From NCBI RefSeq assembly GCF_000425585.1, contig NZ_KE384401.1, positions 1-64,000 of the forward strand: a DNA stretch of 64,000 nucleotides, in the 5' to 3' direction. Under the pieces are notes generated by a model. The model had not been told where the DNA came from and made no database searches. It worked only from the letters and a program-made list of their open reading frames with translations. Below, piece after piece: positions 8,731 to 18,335 of the stretch (position 1 is the stretch's first letter; each line of letters begins with the position of its first letter). This DNA comes from Terrimonas ferruginea DSM 30193. Lineage in GTDB: Bacteria > Bacteroidota > Bacteroidia > Chitinophagales > Chitinophagaceae. A program made the translations under genes and the position numbers.

Positions 8731-11256
8731 ATGAAAATCTTTTCTCTTTTGTTTTGCCTGCTGTTTGCCGCCGTTGCGGAAGCACAGCAAAGCTGGATAC
8801 GGATCAATCAACTGGGCTACCTGCCCGATCTGCCGAAGGGCGCTGTCTGGTGTGCCAAAAACGGCAATGTTCCTTCGGAATGGACCTTACATGACGCGAA
8901 AACCGGCGCTGAAGTGACCAAAGGAAAAACACAGTCCTTTGGTGCATACGGCCCGTTCCGCCACACGGCCAGACTCGATTTTTCTTTCTATAAAAAATCC
9001 GGCAGCTATTATTTGCAGACAGGCGATACGCGCTCTGCGGTTTTTTCCATCGATGCAAACGTGTACAAGGGCGCGGCAGACTTCTGCCTGCGGTATATGC
9101 GGCAGCAGCGATGCGGCTTCAATCCTTATCTGAACGACAGTTGCCATACGCAGGACGGCTACGTGCGCTATGGACAAAACATTCCCGACAGCAGTTACGT
9201 GGACGCGCGCGGCGGCTGGCATGATGCGAGTGACTATCTCCAATATGTAACCACTTCTGCCAATGCCACCCATCACCTGTTGCTCGCCGGCCGCGACTTT
9301 CCGGCGGTATTCACGGATAAACACCTGGCCAATGGACGCCCCGGCGGTAATGGCCAGCCCGATGTGATCGACGAGGCAAGATGGGGAATGGAATGGCTGA
9401 ACCGTATGTATCCCGGAGGCGATACGATGTACAACCAGGTAGCCGACGACCGCGATCACATCAGCATGCGCATACCGAAAGAAGACAGTCAATATGGAAA
9501 AGGCTATCAACGGCCGGTCTATCGCATCACCGGCGAATCGCAGCAGCAGGGAAAAGGATGGAATAAAACAACCGGTACCAGCTCTACGGCTGCCAAGATC
9601 GCGGCGGCATTTGCATTGGCCTATCAGTCCGGCATCCATGTGGAAACGGCTGATAAAAGTTACGCAAAAGCCATCGGCGCTTTCCGTTTTGCCTTAAAGA
9701 AGCCGGGTGTAACGCAGACGGTTTCCGTCAAAGCGCCTTATATCTATGCAGAAGAAAACTGGACAGATGATATGGAAATGGCCGGAGCGGCATTGGCAGG
9801 AATGCTATGGAAGGAGAACCAAAAAGCCGTGGATGATATGCTTGACAGAGCCGTTGCCTATGCGATCAATGAACCCATCACGCCGTGGCTTGGTGCAGAT
9901 ACGGCCGCGCATTATCAATGGTATCCGTTTATCAATACCGGTCATTATGAATTGACGCGCCTGCTTCGTGAACGTGCGGCCAAAGCCAAAGGAGCAGAAG
10001 CGGTCTATTGGCAAAAAAGAGCAGATATGCTGATGGATTTTTATCGTACAGGTATTGAAAAGGTTTGGGACAAGGCGGAACAAAATGCTTTCTACCGCGG
10101 TGTTCCCTTTATCTGGTGCAGTAACAATCTTACCGCCGCCTTTGCCATTCAATGTTTCTGGTACAGGAGCCTGAGTGGTGATAATCGCTATGCTGCATTC
10201 GAACAGGCCAACATCGATTGGTTGTTTGGTTGCAACCCGTGGGGCACAAGCATGGTATACGGACTGCCTGTACAGGGCGACACACCGGTGGACCCGCACT
10301 CTGCGTTTACGCATTTAAAAAAATACCCGATCGATGGCGGCCTGGTCGACGGACCGGTGTATACATCAATTTACAAAAGCCTGATTGGTATAAAACTGCA
10401 GGACGAAGATGAGTACGCGTCGTTCCAGAGCGACCTGGCTGTTTATCATGATGATTATGGCGACTACAGTACCAATGAACCAACGATGGATGGAACAGCA
10501 TCGCTTGTGTATTTGCTGGCATCGCGTGAGGCGGTCAAAATGCCCGCACATCTGGCGGCTAATAAAACGATGACCTATGGCGCTATTACCCGCGGCGATA
10601 CGCGTACAAAGAAAATTGCATTGGTCTTTACCGCCGATGAATTTGCCGATGGCACGGCTGCCATCACAAAAGCACTGGCGGATAAAAAAATAAAAGCCTC
10701 GTTTTTCCTGACCGGGAATTTTTACCGGATACATAAAACGGCGGTGCAGCAACTGAAACGCGGTGGCCATTATCTTGGTCCGCACTCAGACAAACACCTG
10801 CTTTATTGCAGCTGGGATGATCGCGACAGCCTGCTGGTGACAGAAGAACAATTTTTCGCAGACCTGAAAAAAAATTACGAAACGATGGCCACTTACGGGA
10901 TCCGCAGCGAAGATGCGGGCTTCTTTTTGCCGCCTTATGAGTGGCACAACGACAGCATTGCGGCCTGGACAAAAAAATCGGGGGTACAATTGATTAATTT
11001 CACGCCTGGTACAAGGAGTAATGCGGATTACACCTGGCCGGCGTTATCCAATTACCTTAGCAGCCAGGCGATTTATGACCAGGTAGTACGCTATGAAAAA
11101 GAATCCGCTTCCGGCCTGAATGGATTTATATTACTGCTTCATTTAGGTACGGATCCGGCGCGTAAGGATAAATTTTACCGTTTACTGCCCGCGCTGCTGG
11201 AATATCTGAAAAAAAGAGGATATGATTTTCAGCGGGTTGACGAGCTGCTGAAATGA
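8731..11256 (+). CDS. Glycoside hydrolase family 9 with C-terminal polysaccharide deacetylase-like domain
   Basis: An 841-residue exported enzyme with two catalytic modules. After the signal peptide (residues 1-19) comes a CelD_N-type Ig-like domain (WIRINQLGYLPDLPKGAVW, about 20-105). The GH9 domain spans about 110-600, with the paired aspartates D165 and D168 (GGWHDASDY) and the C-terminal acid in TNEPTMDGTA. From about 615 a polysaccharide-deacetylase (CE4-like) module begins. Its metal site has D636 or nearby E637 and D640 (TADEFADG, in place of the usual TFDDG) and H685/H689 (HSDKH). The combination suggests attack on beta-linked, partly acetylated polysaccharide at the surface or in the periplasm. 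It follows the serine hydrolase gene. Confidence 0.9.
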   Translation: MKIFSLLFCLLFAAVAEAQQSWIRINQLGYLPDLPKGAVWCAKNGNVPSEWTLHDAKTGAEVTKGKTQSFGAYGPFRHTARLDFSFYKKSGSYYLQTGDTRSAVFSIDANVYKGAADFCLRYMRQQRCGFNPYLNDSCHTQDGYVRYGQNIPDSSYVDARGGWHDASDYLQYVTTSANATHHLLLAGRDFPAVFTDKHLANGRPGGNGQPDVIDEARWGMEWLNRMYPGGDTMYNQVADDRDHISMRIPKEDSQYGKGYQRPVYRITGESQQQGKGWNKTTGTSSTAAKIAAAFALAYQSGIHVETADKSYAKAIGAFRFALKKPGVTQTVSVKAPYIYAEENWTDDMEMAGAALAGMLWKENQKAVDDMLDRAVAYAINEPITPWLGADTAAHYQWYPFINTGHYELTRLLRERAAKAKGAEAVYWQKRADMLMDFYRTGIEKVWDKAEQNAFYRGVPFIWCSNNLTAAFAIQCFWYRSLSGDNRYAAFEQANIDWLFGCNPWGTSMVYGLPVQGDTPVDPHSAFTHLKKYPIDGGLVDGPVYTSIYKSLIGIKLQDEDEYASFQSDLAVYHDDYGDYSTNEPTMDGTASLVYLLASREAVKMPAHLAANKTMTYGAITRGDTRTKKIALVFTADEFADGTAAITKALADKKIKASFFLTGNFYRIHKTAVQQLKRGGHYLGPHSDKHLLYCSWDDRDSLLVTEEQFFADLKKNYETMATYGIRSEDAGFFLPPYEWHNDSIAAWTKKSGVQLINFTPGTRSNADYTWPALSNYLSSQAIYDQVVRYEKESASGLNGFILLLHLGTDPARKDKFYRLLPALLEYLKKRGYDFQRVDELLK

Positions 11257-11347
11257 CACCAGGTTATTCGTTAAAGTTTCCATTGAAAAAAAAAATCAGG
11301 GTTTTTGCTGCGCTCCGCTGATGCAAAAATCAAAGTATCTTTGCCGC

Positions 11348-12013
11348 ATGCAATTCGAAAAGATTCACAATAAGGGGCAGGCCAGGTTGTTCAAGAACGA
11401 TTACCTCGAGATGCTGACAAAAACACATCCGCTGGTGATCTGGGGAATGTATACTCCGGTGATCATTTATATGTTGTATTACAGCAATGCAACCTTGCAT
11501 TACAGTGCAGGGCGCGTATTCCTCACGTTCTTTGGAGGCATTCTCTTCTGGTCATTCTTTGAATACCTTGCGCACCGGTTCCTGTTTCACTGGGTAAGCG
11601 ATAACACGCGTATGCAGAAATTCATCTATACCCTGCATGGCAATCACCATCATTATCCCCGTGATAAGCAGCGCCTGTTCATGCCACCCGTGCCCAGCCT
11701 GATCATCTCCAGCACTATCCTGGGACTGATGTATCTCGCTATTGGCAACAATTCGCTGATGTTCTTCCCCGGTTTTATGCTGGGATACCTGATGTATGGC
11801 ACGATGCACTACGCTATCCATGCCTGGAATCCGCCGTTTAAATGGATGAAAGGTCTGTGGCGCAATCACCATCTGCATCATTACAAAAACGAACACAATG
11901 GATTTGGCGTGAGTTCGACTTTATGGGATCATGTATTCGGTACGATGTTCGACCTCAAAAAAGAAAAAGAAGACAAGGAGAAAGTGAAAGAATTGATGTT
12001 TGGGAAAAAATAA
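11348..12013 (+). CDS. Sterol desaturase / fatty acid hydroxylase family protein
   Basis: A 221-residue membrane di-iron oxygenase. Histidine clusters typical of the family are visible (EYLAHRFLFH, HGNHHHYPRD, HYAIHAW, NHHLHHYKNEHNGFG), together with four to five hydrophobic segments. In Bacteroidota, close relatives 2-hydroxylate fatty acids of sphingolipids or ornithine lipids, but I cannot tell the substrate here. The ATG at 11348 (MQFEKIH) fits the family N-terminus. Eight bases before it lies TATCTTTG, a good -7 box, without an obvious -33 partner at the right distance. Confidence 0.88.
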   Translation: MQFEKIHNKGQARLFKNDYLEMLTKTHPLVIWGMYTPVIIYMLYYSNATLHYSAGRVFLTFFGGILFWSFFEYLAHRFLFHWVSDNTRMQKFIYTLHGNHHHYPRDKQRLFMPPVPSLIISSTILGLMYLAIGNNSLMFFPGFMLGYLMYGTMHYAIHAWNPPFKWMKGLWRNHHLHHYKNEHNGFGVSSTLWDHVFGTMFDLKKEKEDKEKVKELMFGKK

Positions 12014-12015
12014 AC

Positions 12016-12324
12016 TTACCATTTTTCCTCATCGGGAATAGAAGGATCCCGCCGGCTGAACGTCTGGCGGGATTTTATTTTTTGTGCCATTCTCTCCACC
12101 AGCAGCCCGGTGATCAGTACGGCGGAGTCCGCTTCGGGCTGCCCGGCCAGCAGCGCTCTTAATTTGTGCTCGCTCACGTCCTGGCGGTACAGCAGGCTGA
12201 CCAGCGCATTAAAGTCTTCGTTGATCAATTGCCTGATCTGCTCCGTAAGGCGGTTTAAATCGTCGCTGGCAGGCTGTTGGGCTACCTGCTCGGCCAGATG
12301 AATAAGAGAGGCTGTTTCGGACAT
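12016..12324 (-). CDS. Small hypothetical protein
   Basis: A 102-residue acidic, helix-rich protein with no signal peptide or membrane segment (EQVAQQPASDDLNRLTEQIRQLINEDFNALVSLLYRQDVSEHKLRALL). I do not recognise the family. I prefer the ATG at 12324 (MSETASL) over one seven codons upstream. The gene is convergent with the hydroxylase gene, two bases from its end, and divergent from the large outer-membrane barrel gene. The codon pattern looks like that of its neighbours, so it is probably real. Confidence 0.6.
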   Translation of the reverse strand: MSETASLIHLAEQVAQQPASDDLNRLTEQIRQLINEDFNALVSLLYRQDVSEHKLRALLAGQPEADSAVLITGLLVERMAQKIKSRQTFSRRDPSIPDEEKW

Positions 12325-12430
12325 AGCATTAAAAATACGATTCACGCCGGCGTAAAGAAAATGTTAAAGGAAGTACGAACTATTTCTTATTACGAATATT
12401 CTCGTAATTTGCACGAGCAAAACCAACCCC

Positions 12431-15238
12431 ATGTTTAAGAAACTGCTTCTATTTCTGTTAGTTACATCATTTTCCCTGTCCGCGTTTTCCCAGGGCTCCG
12501 TTAAGGGCAAACTCCTCGATTCCGCCAATAAACAGCCACTTGCACTGGCCACCGTTACCGTTTTCAAAGCAGCGGATACGGCTATTGTTACCTATCGCCT
12601 CAGTTCCCCGGACGGCGATTTTCGCGTGCCCGGCCTGCCACTCGGCATCCCGCTGCGCATGGTGGTCTCGTTTTCCGGTTACGGCGTTTACCGCCACGAA
12701 TTCACCGCCACCTCCGATACGCCCGTAATCGATCTTGGGAATGTTTACCTCGAACCCAATGCCACTTCGCTGGACGAAGTGCTGGTGGTGTCGGAACGCC
12801 CGCCCGTGACGATCAAAAAAGATACGATCGAGTTCAATGCATCGGCATTTAAAACATTGCCCAATGCATTGGTGGAAGACCTCCTGAAAAAATTGCCCGG
12901 CGTTCAGGTAGATGCCGACGGTAATATCACCGTCAACGGCAAACCCGTTAACCGTTTGCTCGTCGATGGTAAGTCCTTCTTCGGCGACGATCCGAAGATG
13001 GCCACCCGCAATCTGCCCGCTAACGTGATCGATAAGGTACAGGTGGTAGATGATAAGGAAGAAATGCTGCGCAATGGCGATGATAATATCAATAATGTAG
13101 GAAAGGTGATCAATATCACGCTCAAAAAAGGCGTGAAGAAAGGCTGGTTCGGAAAAGCCTACGCCGGCACCGGTACCGAATCACGTTATGAAGCAGGTGC
13201 CATCGCCAATATTTACCGCGATACTTTGCAGGTAAGCATACTCGGCTATGCCAACAACCTCAACCGCCCCGGTTTCAGTTATACCGAACTTATGCAGACG
13301 GGTGGTCTCGACCGCTCACGCGGTGTTCAGGGAAGCAACAGCACCAGCATCTGGCGCAACAATTCCGGCAGCTCTATCAATGTCAACGGGGTTAACTTTG
13401 GCGGTTTGTCCAGCTACGGCGGTATCAGTACCAGCAAGGGCGCCGGTTTTAACCTGAATCACTCACCCAGTTCTAAGCAATCCATTTTTGCGCAGTACTT
13501 TTTTGGCAATGTAGTGGTAGACCGTATCAATACCATCAATATGCAGCAGTTCAGCGGCGACACTGTCATTACTAACAACAACCGTATTACCGGCGATGTG
13601 GTGACCAACGCACACAACATCGGCGTGGGGGCAAGATTGAAACCCGATTCTGTTACCAGCATCCTGATCAATGTGAATTATATGATCGGCAAAACAGATG
13701 AAGACCGTATCAGCACCATCACAAGCGACAATAACAAAGTGGGCCCGCTGAGCACAGGCGATATTTACCAGAATAATCTCAACAATACTTATTACTACAA
13801 GCACATGGCCAACATCGTGCGGTTGTCGAAAACGAAAGCAAACCGCCGCATTGTGTTCACCAATTATTTAGACATCAATAATAAGTTTACCGACTTCCTT
13901 ACCGAATCCGAAACGCGTTACCTGTATCCGATTCTTTACGACAGCTTGTTATCGCAGCTCCGCCTGCAGCGCATGCCGAGCACCACTACCCAAACCATTC
14001 TCGGTTACAGCGAGCCCATTACCAAATGGCTGATCTCGCGAAACTCCGTACGCTACGAATACGAAAAAGTAGGCAACGGCGTACGTACACTGAATAAAGA
14101 TGGCGATGGAAAATTCCAGGTGCCCAACGAAACGCTTACCAATGATTTCAGCCGTGAGAACAATCGTATGATTGCCTCAACAGGTCTTGAGTTTAAATAC
14201 AAGAAACTGACCGTCACTCCTTCGGTGCGCCTGCAATGGCAAAACATCAACAACCGGCTCGAAGGTGTGTCTCCCGTAGTACAAAAAAGAACGGATTTGC
14301 TGCCAAGCCTGGCCGTCGTTTTCAACCAGTTCAATTTAAATTATAGCCGCGACGTTGTATTGCCCGGTTATATGTACCTGCTGCCGGTTACAGACAACAC
14401 GAATCCTTTTTATATCACCCGTGGCAATACTTCCCTGCAACCGTCCGACCGGCATTCGGTTCAGCTTAGTGGTTATTTCAATGATGCAAAACGCAACCTC
14501 TATTACAGCTTCTACACATCGGCAACAATGACTAACAACGATTTTGTACAGCATATACAGGTAGATGAACAAGGTGTACAAACTACCACGCCGATGAATG
14601 CGAATGGTACGCAAAGTGCCAACATCAATTTCAACGTTTCCAAACAATACAAGTACAGCCAGAAATTCACGTTCTCCTGGTACACCGGAGGCTGGGGACA
14701 GATCGGCAAGAACAGATTTATGTTCAATGAAGACGACAGTTGGCAACGCAACCTGAACATTTCGAGCTGGTCTGGATTTACGCTTAACTTCAATGACAAG
14801 GTTGAATTCAAAACCAACTACTCCATCAACTATCAGCGCGTGCGGAATACCAATCCTGCATTCAAACAATTGAATGTTATTTCTAACTGGACCGAGAATG
14901 AGCTGATCATACGCTGGCCGAAACATATATTCATTGAAAATATGCTGACTTATACGTACAACAGTTCTATCGGCGGCGGTTTACCCAAAGAAGTGCTGCG
15001 CTGGAATGCCGCGATCAACTTTACTTTCCTCCCCGGTGATGCAGGCGTGCTGAAGGTTGGTGTGCAGGATATCCTGAACCGCAATACCAATATCTGGGTA
15101 CAAACGAATCGTAACACCATTACTACCAACAGCAATAATGTATTGGGACGTTACCTGCTGGCAACGTTCACTTACAACATAAGACCTTCGATGATGAAGA
15201 AGAAACCATCGGGTAACCGTTTCTTCCTGTGGGATTAA
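12431..15238 (+). CDS. TonB-dependent-receptor-like outer-membrane beta-barrel protein
   Basis: A 935-residue outer-membrane protein. The signal peptide (to about residue 20) is followed by a carboxypeptidase-like regulatory domain (about 22-105, VKGKLLDSANKQPLALATVTVF). Next comes a plug-like region (about 115-225, VEDLLKKLPGVQVDADGNITVNGKPVNRLLVDGK is its core) and a long beta-barrel. Proteins of this kind in Bacteroidota resemble SusC relatives but lack a SusD partner; none is adjacent here. The ligand is unknown. Its stop overlaps the convergent TIGR02757 gene by four bases. Confidence 0.85.
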   Translation: MFKKLLLFLLVTSFSLSAFSQGSVKGKLLDSANKQPLALATVTVFKAADTAIVTYRLSSPDGDFRVPGLPLGIPLRMVVSFSGYGVYRHEFTATSDTPVIDLGNVYLEPNATSLDEVLVVSERPPVTIKKDTIEFNASAFKTLPNALVEDLLKKLPGVQVDADGNITVNGKPVNRLLVDGKSFFGDDPKMATRNLPANVIDKVQVVDDKEEMLRNGDDNINNVGKVINITLKKGVKKGWFGKAYAGTGTESRYEAGAIANIYRDTLQVSILGYANNLNRPGFSYTELMQTGGLDRSRGVQGSNSTSIWRNNSGSSINVNGVNFGGLSSYGGISTSKGAGFNLNHSPSSKQSIFAQYFFGNVVVDRINTINMQQFSGDTVITNNNRITGDVVTNAHNIGVGARLKPDSVTSILINVNYMIGKTDEDRISTITSDNNKVGPLSTGDIYQNNLNNTYYYKHMANIVRLSKTKANRRIVFTNYLDINNKFTDFLTESETRYLYPILYDSLLSQLRLQRMPSTTTQTILGYSEPITKWLISRNSVRYEYEKVGNGVRTLNKDGDGKFQVPNETLTNDFSRENNRMIASTGLEFKYKKLTVTPSVRLQWQNINNRLEGVSPVVQKRTDLLPSLAVVFNQFNLNYSRDVVLPGYMYLLPVTDNTNPFYITRGNTSLQPSDRHSVQLSGYFNDAKRNLYYSFYTSATMTNNDFVQHIQVDEQGVQTTTPMNANGTQSANINFNVSKQYKYSQKFTFSWYTGGWGQIGKNRFMFNEDDSWQRNLNISSWSGFTLNFNDKVEFKTNYSINYQRVRNTNPAFKQLNVISNWTENELIIRWPKHIFIENMLTYTYNSSIGGGLPKEVLRWNAAINFTFLPGDAGVLKVGVQDILNRNTNIWVQTNRNTITTNSNNVLGRYLLATFTYNIRPSMMKKKPSGNRFFLWD

Positions 15239-15996
15239 AAATGTTCGAGAATACCAAGCGCAAACAGCGCAAAATCGTAGCGAGCCGGATCTTGCGGATC
15301 GAATCTCCGGAGACGGTCCGTGAGTTCCAGCGCGGCGAGCCAGTCGGTTTGTTTGCGCTCCAGCAACCGGAACTTTCTCGCTACCCGTCCCACATGCAGA
15401 TCGATGGGGCAGATAAGTTCCGAAGGACTGATCGAACGCCAGATGCCGAGATCGACGCCGCGGTCATCATGCCGGACCATCCAGCGGAGAAACATATTGA
15501 GTCGTTTGCAGGTGGAACCACGTTCAGGTGAGGCAACATGTTTACGGGTGCGCGGCGGCGCATCTTCCAATGAAAAAAAATAGTGATAAAAACCGGTCAG
15601 CATCTCTTCCACCGTTTTACCATGCATGGTGAATGCGGCTTCCAGCGAATCATACCGGTGATAATGATAACGGAAGAAGTCGATGAAATAAAGCAGATCG
15701 GTGGGATTGAAGGTGCGGTGTTTAAAAGAAAGTAGTTTTTTGAGTTCACCGGGACCTGCATGCAGACAGAAACTGTGCGGCTGCATCTCCATGAGTGAAA
15801 GTAATTCCCTGCTTTTGTTGATAATCGTGGTGCGGTTGCCCCAGGCAAAAGTAGCCGCAAAGAAACCAGCTATTTCCTGATCTTGTTTTTTGGTAAATAA
15901 ATGGGGAATGAGAACAGGGTCCGCCGCGATAAAAGAAGGACGGTTATACTCATCAACTTTCTTATCCAGGAATTCTTTCAGCTTTTGCTCGGTCAT
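15235..15996 (-). CDS. TIGR02757 family protein
   Basis: A 253-residue protein of a conserved but uncharacterised family (TIGR02757). Recognisable stretches are DPVLIPHLFTKKQDQEIAGFFAA, FKHRTFNPTDLLYFIDFF and CPIDLHVGRVARKF. The last is reminiscent of the helix-hairpin-helix type of DNA-glycosylase-like folds, but no function is established to my knowledge. The ATG at 15996 (MTEQKLKEFLD) is the natural start; an upstream in-frame TTG would add 11 unrelated residues. Confidence 0.85.
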   Translation of the reverse strand: MTEQKLKEFLDKKVDEYNRPSFIAADPVLIPHLFTKKQDQEIAGFFAATFAWGNRTTIINKSRELLSLMEMQPHSFCLHAGPGELKKLLSFKHRTFNPTDLLYFIDFFRYHYHRYDSLEAAFTMHGKTVEEMLTGFYHYFFSLEDAPPRTRKHVASPERGSTCKRLNMFLRWMVRHDDRGVDLGIWRSISPSELICPIDLHVGRVARKFRLLERKQTDWLAALELTDRLRRFDPQDPARYDFALFALGILEHF

Positions 15997-16082
15997 TGTA
16001 CAAAAATAAACCGCCGCAGGTAACTGCAACGGTTTATAAAAAAGTTCAGGGCTTTTAGTGGTGGTGCAAAAAATCTACACGG

Positions 16083-16229
16083 TTACACAGGGCTGCTGCC
16101 GCGGATAAGACGCAACAGGATAGCAATGATCGCGATCACCAGCAGTATGTGGATCAGGCTACCGGCAGAGAAAACAAAAAATCCTAAAAGCCAGCCGATT
16201 ATCAATATTATCGCAATAAGGTATAACAT
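16083..16229 (-). CDS. Lmo0937-type 48-residue membrane protein
   Basis: A 48-codon gene reading from ATG at 16229 to TAA at 16085-16083. The product has two hydrophobic helices (MLYLIAIILIIGWLLGFF, then LIHILLVIAIIAILLRLI) joined by a short loop and ends in RGSSPV. This matches the pattern of the lmo0937 family of tiny membrane proteins, often found in Bacteroidota and Firmicutes and of unknown function. It fills what would otherwise be a 300-base gap between two minus-strand genes. Confidence 0.8.
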   Translation of the reverse strand: MLYLIAIILIIGWLLGFFVFSAGSLIHILLVIAIIAILLRLIRGSSPV

Positions 16230-16299
16230 GGCATCCGATTTAATTGTGAGGAAATTTCATGTCTTATACCTTTTTTAAGGCAGATACAATGCCAGAATA

Positions 16300-17442
16300 T
16301 TAACCGATGGCCTGCTTCAGGTCTTCGATCAGATCTTCCGCATCTTCCACCCCAACGCTCAGGCGAATCAGTGAATCACTTAATCCGTTCTTGATACGTT
16401 CTTCCCGGGGAATAGATGCGTGTGTCATGGTTGCCGGATGATTGATCAGTGATTCCACACCGCCCAGGCTTTCCGCCAGCGAAAAAAGTTTGGTAGAGCT
16501 GAGCACGCGGTTCACTTCTTCCACACCTTCTTTCTTCAATTCGAAACTGATCATGCCGCCAAATCCACGCATTTGTTTTTTAGCTATGGCATAACCCGGC
16601 TGGTCTTCAAAGCCCGGCCAGTATACTTTGCTTACACCGGGATGCGCACGAAGCCAGTGCGCAATTTTTTCACCATTGATACAATGTTGTTGCATACGGA
16701 GGTGCAACGTTTTGATCCCACGCAGCACGAGGAAGCAATCCATTGGTCCGGGAACGGCTCCGCAACTTTTTTGAATGAAATAAAGCTGGTCGCGCAATGC
16801 CTGGTCGTTGATCACGAGTGCGCCCTGTATCACATCGCTATGCCCGCCGAGGTATTTGGTGGCGGAATGCATAACGATATCGGCACCGAGATCGAGCGGA
16901 TTCTGCAGGTAAGGAGATGCAAAGGTGTTGTCGACGCAGAGAATGGTGCCTGCTTCTTTTGATATGGCCGCAATGGCAGCAATATCGGTGATGTTCATCA
17001 GCGGATTGGTAGGTGTTTCCAGCCAGATGAGTTTTGTTTTGGGTGTAACGGCTGCTTTTACGGCAGCTACATCGGTGGTGTCGACATAACGAAACACAAT
17101 GCCGAATTTTTCAAACACTTTGGTAAACAGGCGATAGGTGCCGCCGTACATATCGGCAGCGGCAATCACTTCATCACCGGGTACGAGCAGCTTGATCACT
17201 GCATCGGTAGCGGCAACGCCGCTGCTGAAAGCGAGGCCAAATTTTCCGTTTTCGATCACTGCCAATGCTTCTTCCAGCGCCTGGCGTGTAGGATTCTGCG
17301 AACGCGCATATTCAAAACCTTTATTCACGCCGGGCGATTCCTGTACATACGTTGATGTCTGGAAAATAGGAGTCATGATAGCACCGGTTGACGGGTCGGG
17401 ATTAGCACCTGCGTGGATGTATTTAGTACCTAATTTTTTCAT
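16300..17442 (-). CDS. Cystathionine gamma-synthase / beta-lyase-type PLP enzyme
   Basis: A 380-residue enzyme of the Cys/Met metabolism PLP family. The Schiff-base lysine is K196 (MHSATKYLGGHSD). The cofactor phosphate loop (SSGVAATDAV), the YARSQNPTR substrate loop and the C-terminal SLGGVESLINHPATMTH are all present. It could act as cystathionine gamma-synthase, gamma-lyase or beta-lyase; the family is hard to split by eye and no met gene is adjacent. The start at 17442 (MKKLGTKYIHAG) is the standard N-terminus. Confidence 0.9.
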   Translation of the reverse strand: MKKLGTKYIHAGANPDPSTGAIMTPIFQTSTYVQESPGVNKGFEYARSQNPTRQALEEALAVIENGKFGLAFSSGVAATDAVIKLLVPGDEVIAAADMYGGTYRLFTKVFEKFGIVFRYVDTTDVAAVKAAVTPKTKLIWLETPTNPLMNITDIAAIAAISKEAGTILCVDNTFASPYLQNPLDLGADIVMHSATKYLGGHSDVIQGALVINDQALRDQLYFIQKSCGAVPGPMDCFLVLRGIKTLHLRMQQHCINGEKIAHWLRAHPGVSKVYWPGFEDQPGYAIAKKQMRGFGGMISFELKKEGVEEVNRVLSSTKLFSLAESLGGVESLINHPATMTHASIPREERIKNGLSDSLIRLSVGVEDAEDLIEDLKQAIG

Positions 17443-17779
17443 GATAATTCATTTACGGTAAAACAGAATAGCAAAGATCAGGGAAATAAATCAGTATTCA
17501 TGGAACTGGCTCCTGTAGCGCGTTTACCACTCATCCTCGTACAAATTCCTTTAACAAATCCTTAATCGCCCTGGTCACAGAAATATAACCATGCTTCGTA
17601 CTTCGGGTTTACTTTTTCAATCATTGATAAAATGGTTTCAGATCGATTTAAGATAATTTAACGAATACGCCTGTAACATTTTCCGCTTACCAATGATCTA
17701 TAAACGCATTGACTTCGCCTTGCAACGAAGCTATTTTAGCTGTGTCAAAACCTCCCTGTCATACAAAAAAATATTAGTT
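17443..17779. other. 337-base gap without a recognised gene
   Basis: This divergent gap separates the PLP enzyme gene from the PepSY-like gene. I see no open frame with coding character, no array of the kinds found elsewhere and no strong hairpin. It should hold the promoters of both flanking genes. An open extension of the downstream frame to 17693 exists but lacks protein-like character before the signal peptide. Confidence 0.6.
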
Positions 17780-18238
17780 ATGAAAACGCTTAGCTTAGTT
17801 GCCGCCCTGTTGATGACCTGTTTTACTTTCGCCGCTCCATTGCCTGCCGGCAAACCTTCAGAAGTAAATGAAAAAATATTGAAAGCTTTCAAAGAAAGTT
17901 TCACCAATGCGCAGGAAGTTACCTGGCACGAATACAAAGATGTTTACCAGGCGAGCTTCCGCCAGGATGATGTGCAGATGCGCGCTCAATATGATGCGCA
18001 AGGTACGCTCCTGAAAACAATCCGCTATTACGACGGCAGCCGTTTGCTTCCCGCCATCAAAACAAAATTGAACAAAAAATATCCCGGTCGTGAGATTGCT
18101 TCCGTAACGGAAACAACCGAAGATTCAGAGATCGGCTTTGTGATCAACCTGAAAGACGAGAACAAGTGGTATATCGTGAAGTCTGATGTGTACGGAAGAC
18201 TGGAACTGATCAATAAGTTTAATCGCGGAGATAAGTAA
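17780..18238 (+). CDS. Secreted PepSY-like protein
   Basis: A 152-residue exported protein. The ATG at 17780 starts a signal peptide (MKTLSLVAALLMTCFTFAAP). The rest contains two PepSY-like/beta-lactamase-inhibitor-like halves: KILKAFKESFTNAQEVTWHEYKD, then YDAQGTLLKTIRYY, and again LNKKYPGREIASVTE. Such small proteins are common in Bacteroidota and are thought to be periplasmic or envelope-associated with no proven role. The gene ends beside an array of TCAAAAG-type units. Confidence 0.75.
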   Translation: MKTLSLVAALLMTCFTFAAPLPAGKPSEVNEKILKAFKESFTNAQEVTWHEYKDVYQASFRQDDVQMRAQYDAQGTLLKTIRYYDGSRLLPAIKTKLNKKYPGREIASVTETTEDSEIGFVINLKDENKWYIVKSDVYGRLELINKFNRGDK

Positions 18239-18335
18239 ATTCAAAATTCAAAAGTAAAAAGTCAAAAATTTTCAGGAGATAGCTAACTATCAGTAAGCCA
18301 ACTTTTGACTTTTGAATTTTTACTTTTGACTTATA
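18239..18335. repeat. TCAAAAT/TCAAAAG arrays in inverted orientation
   Basis: Two arrays face each other. AATTCAAAATTCAAAAGT lies at about 18238-18268 on the plus strand, and its reverse-complement type, TTTTGACTTTTGAATTTT, at about 18304-18332. They are separated by about 35 bases and could form a long stem in RNA. They fill the space between the convergent PepSY-like and asnB genes, where a bidirectional terminator would be useful. That role is inferred. Confidence 0.65.
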
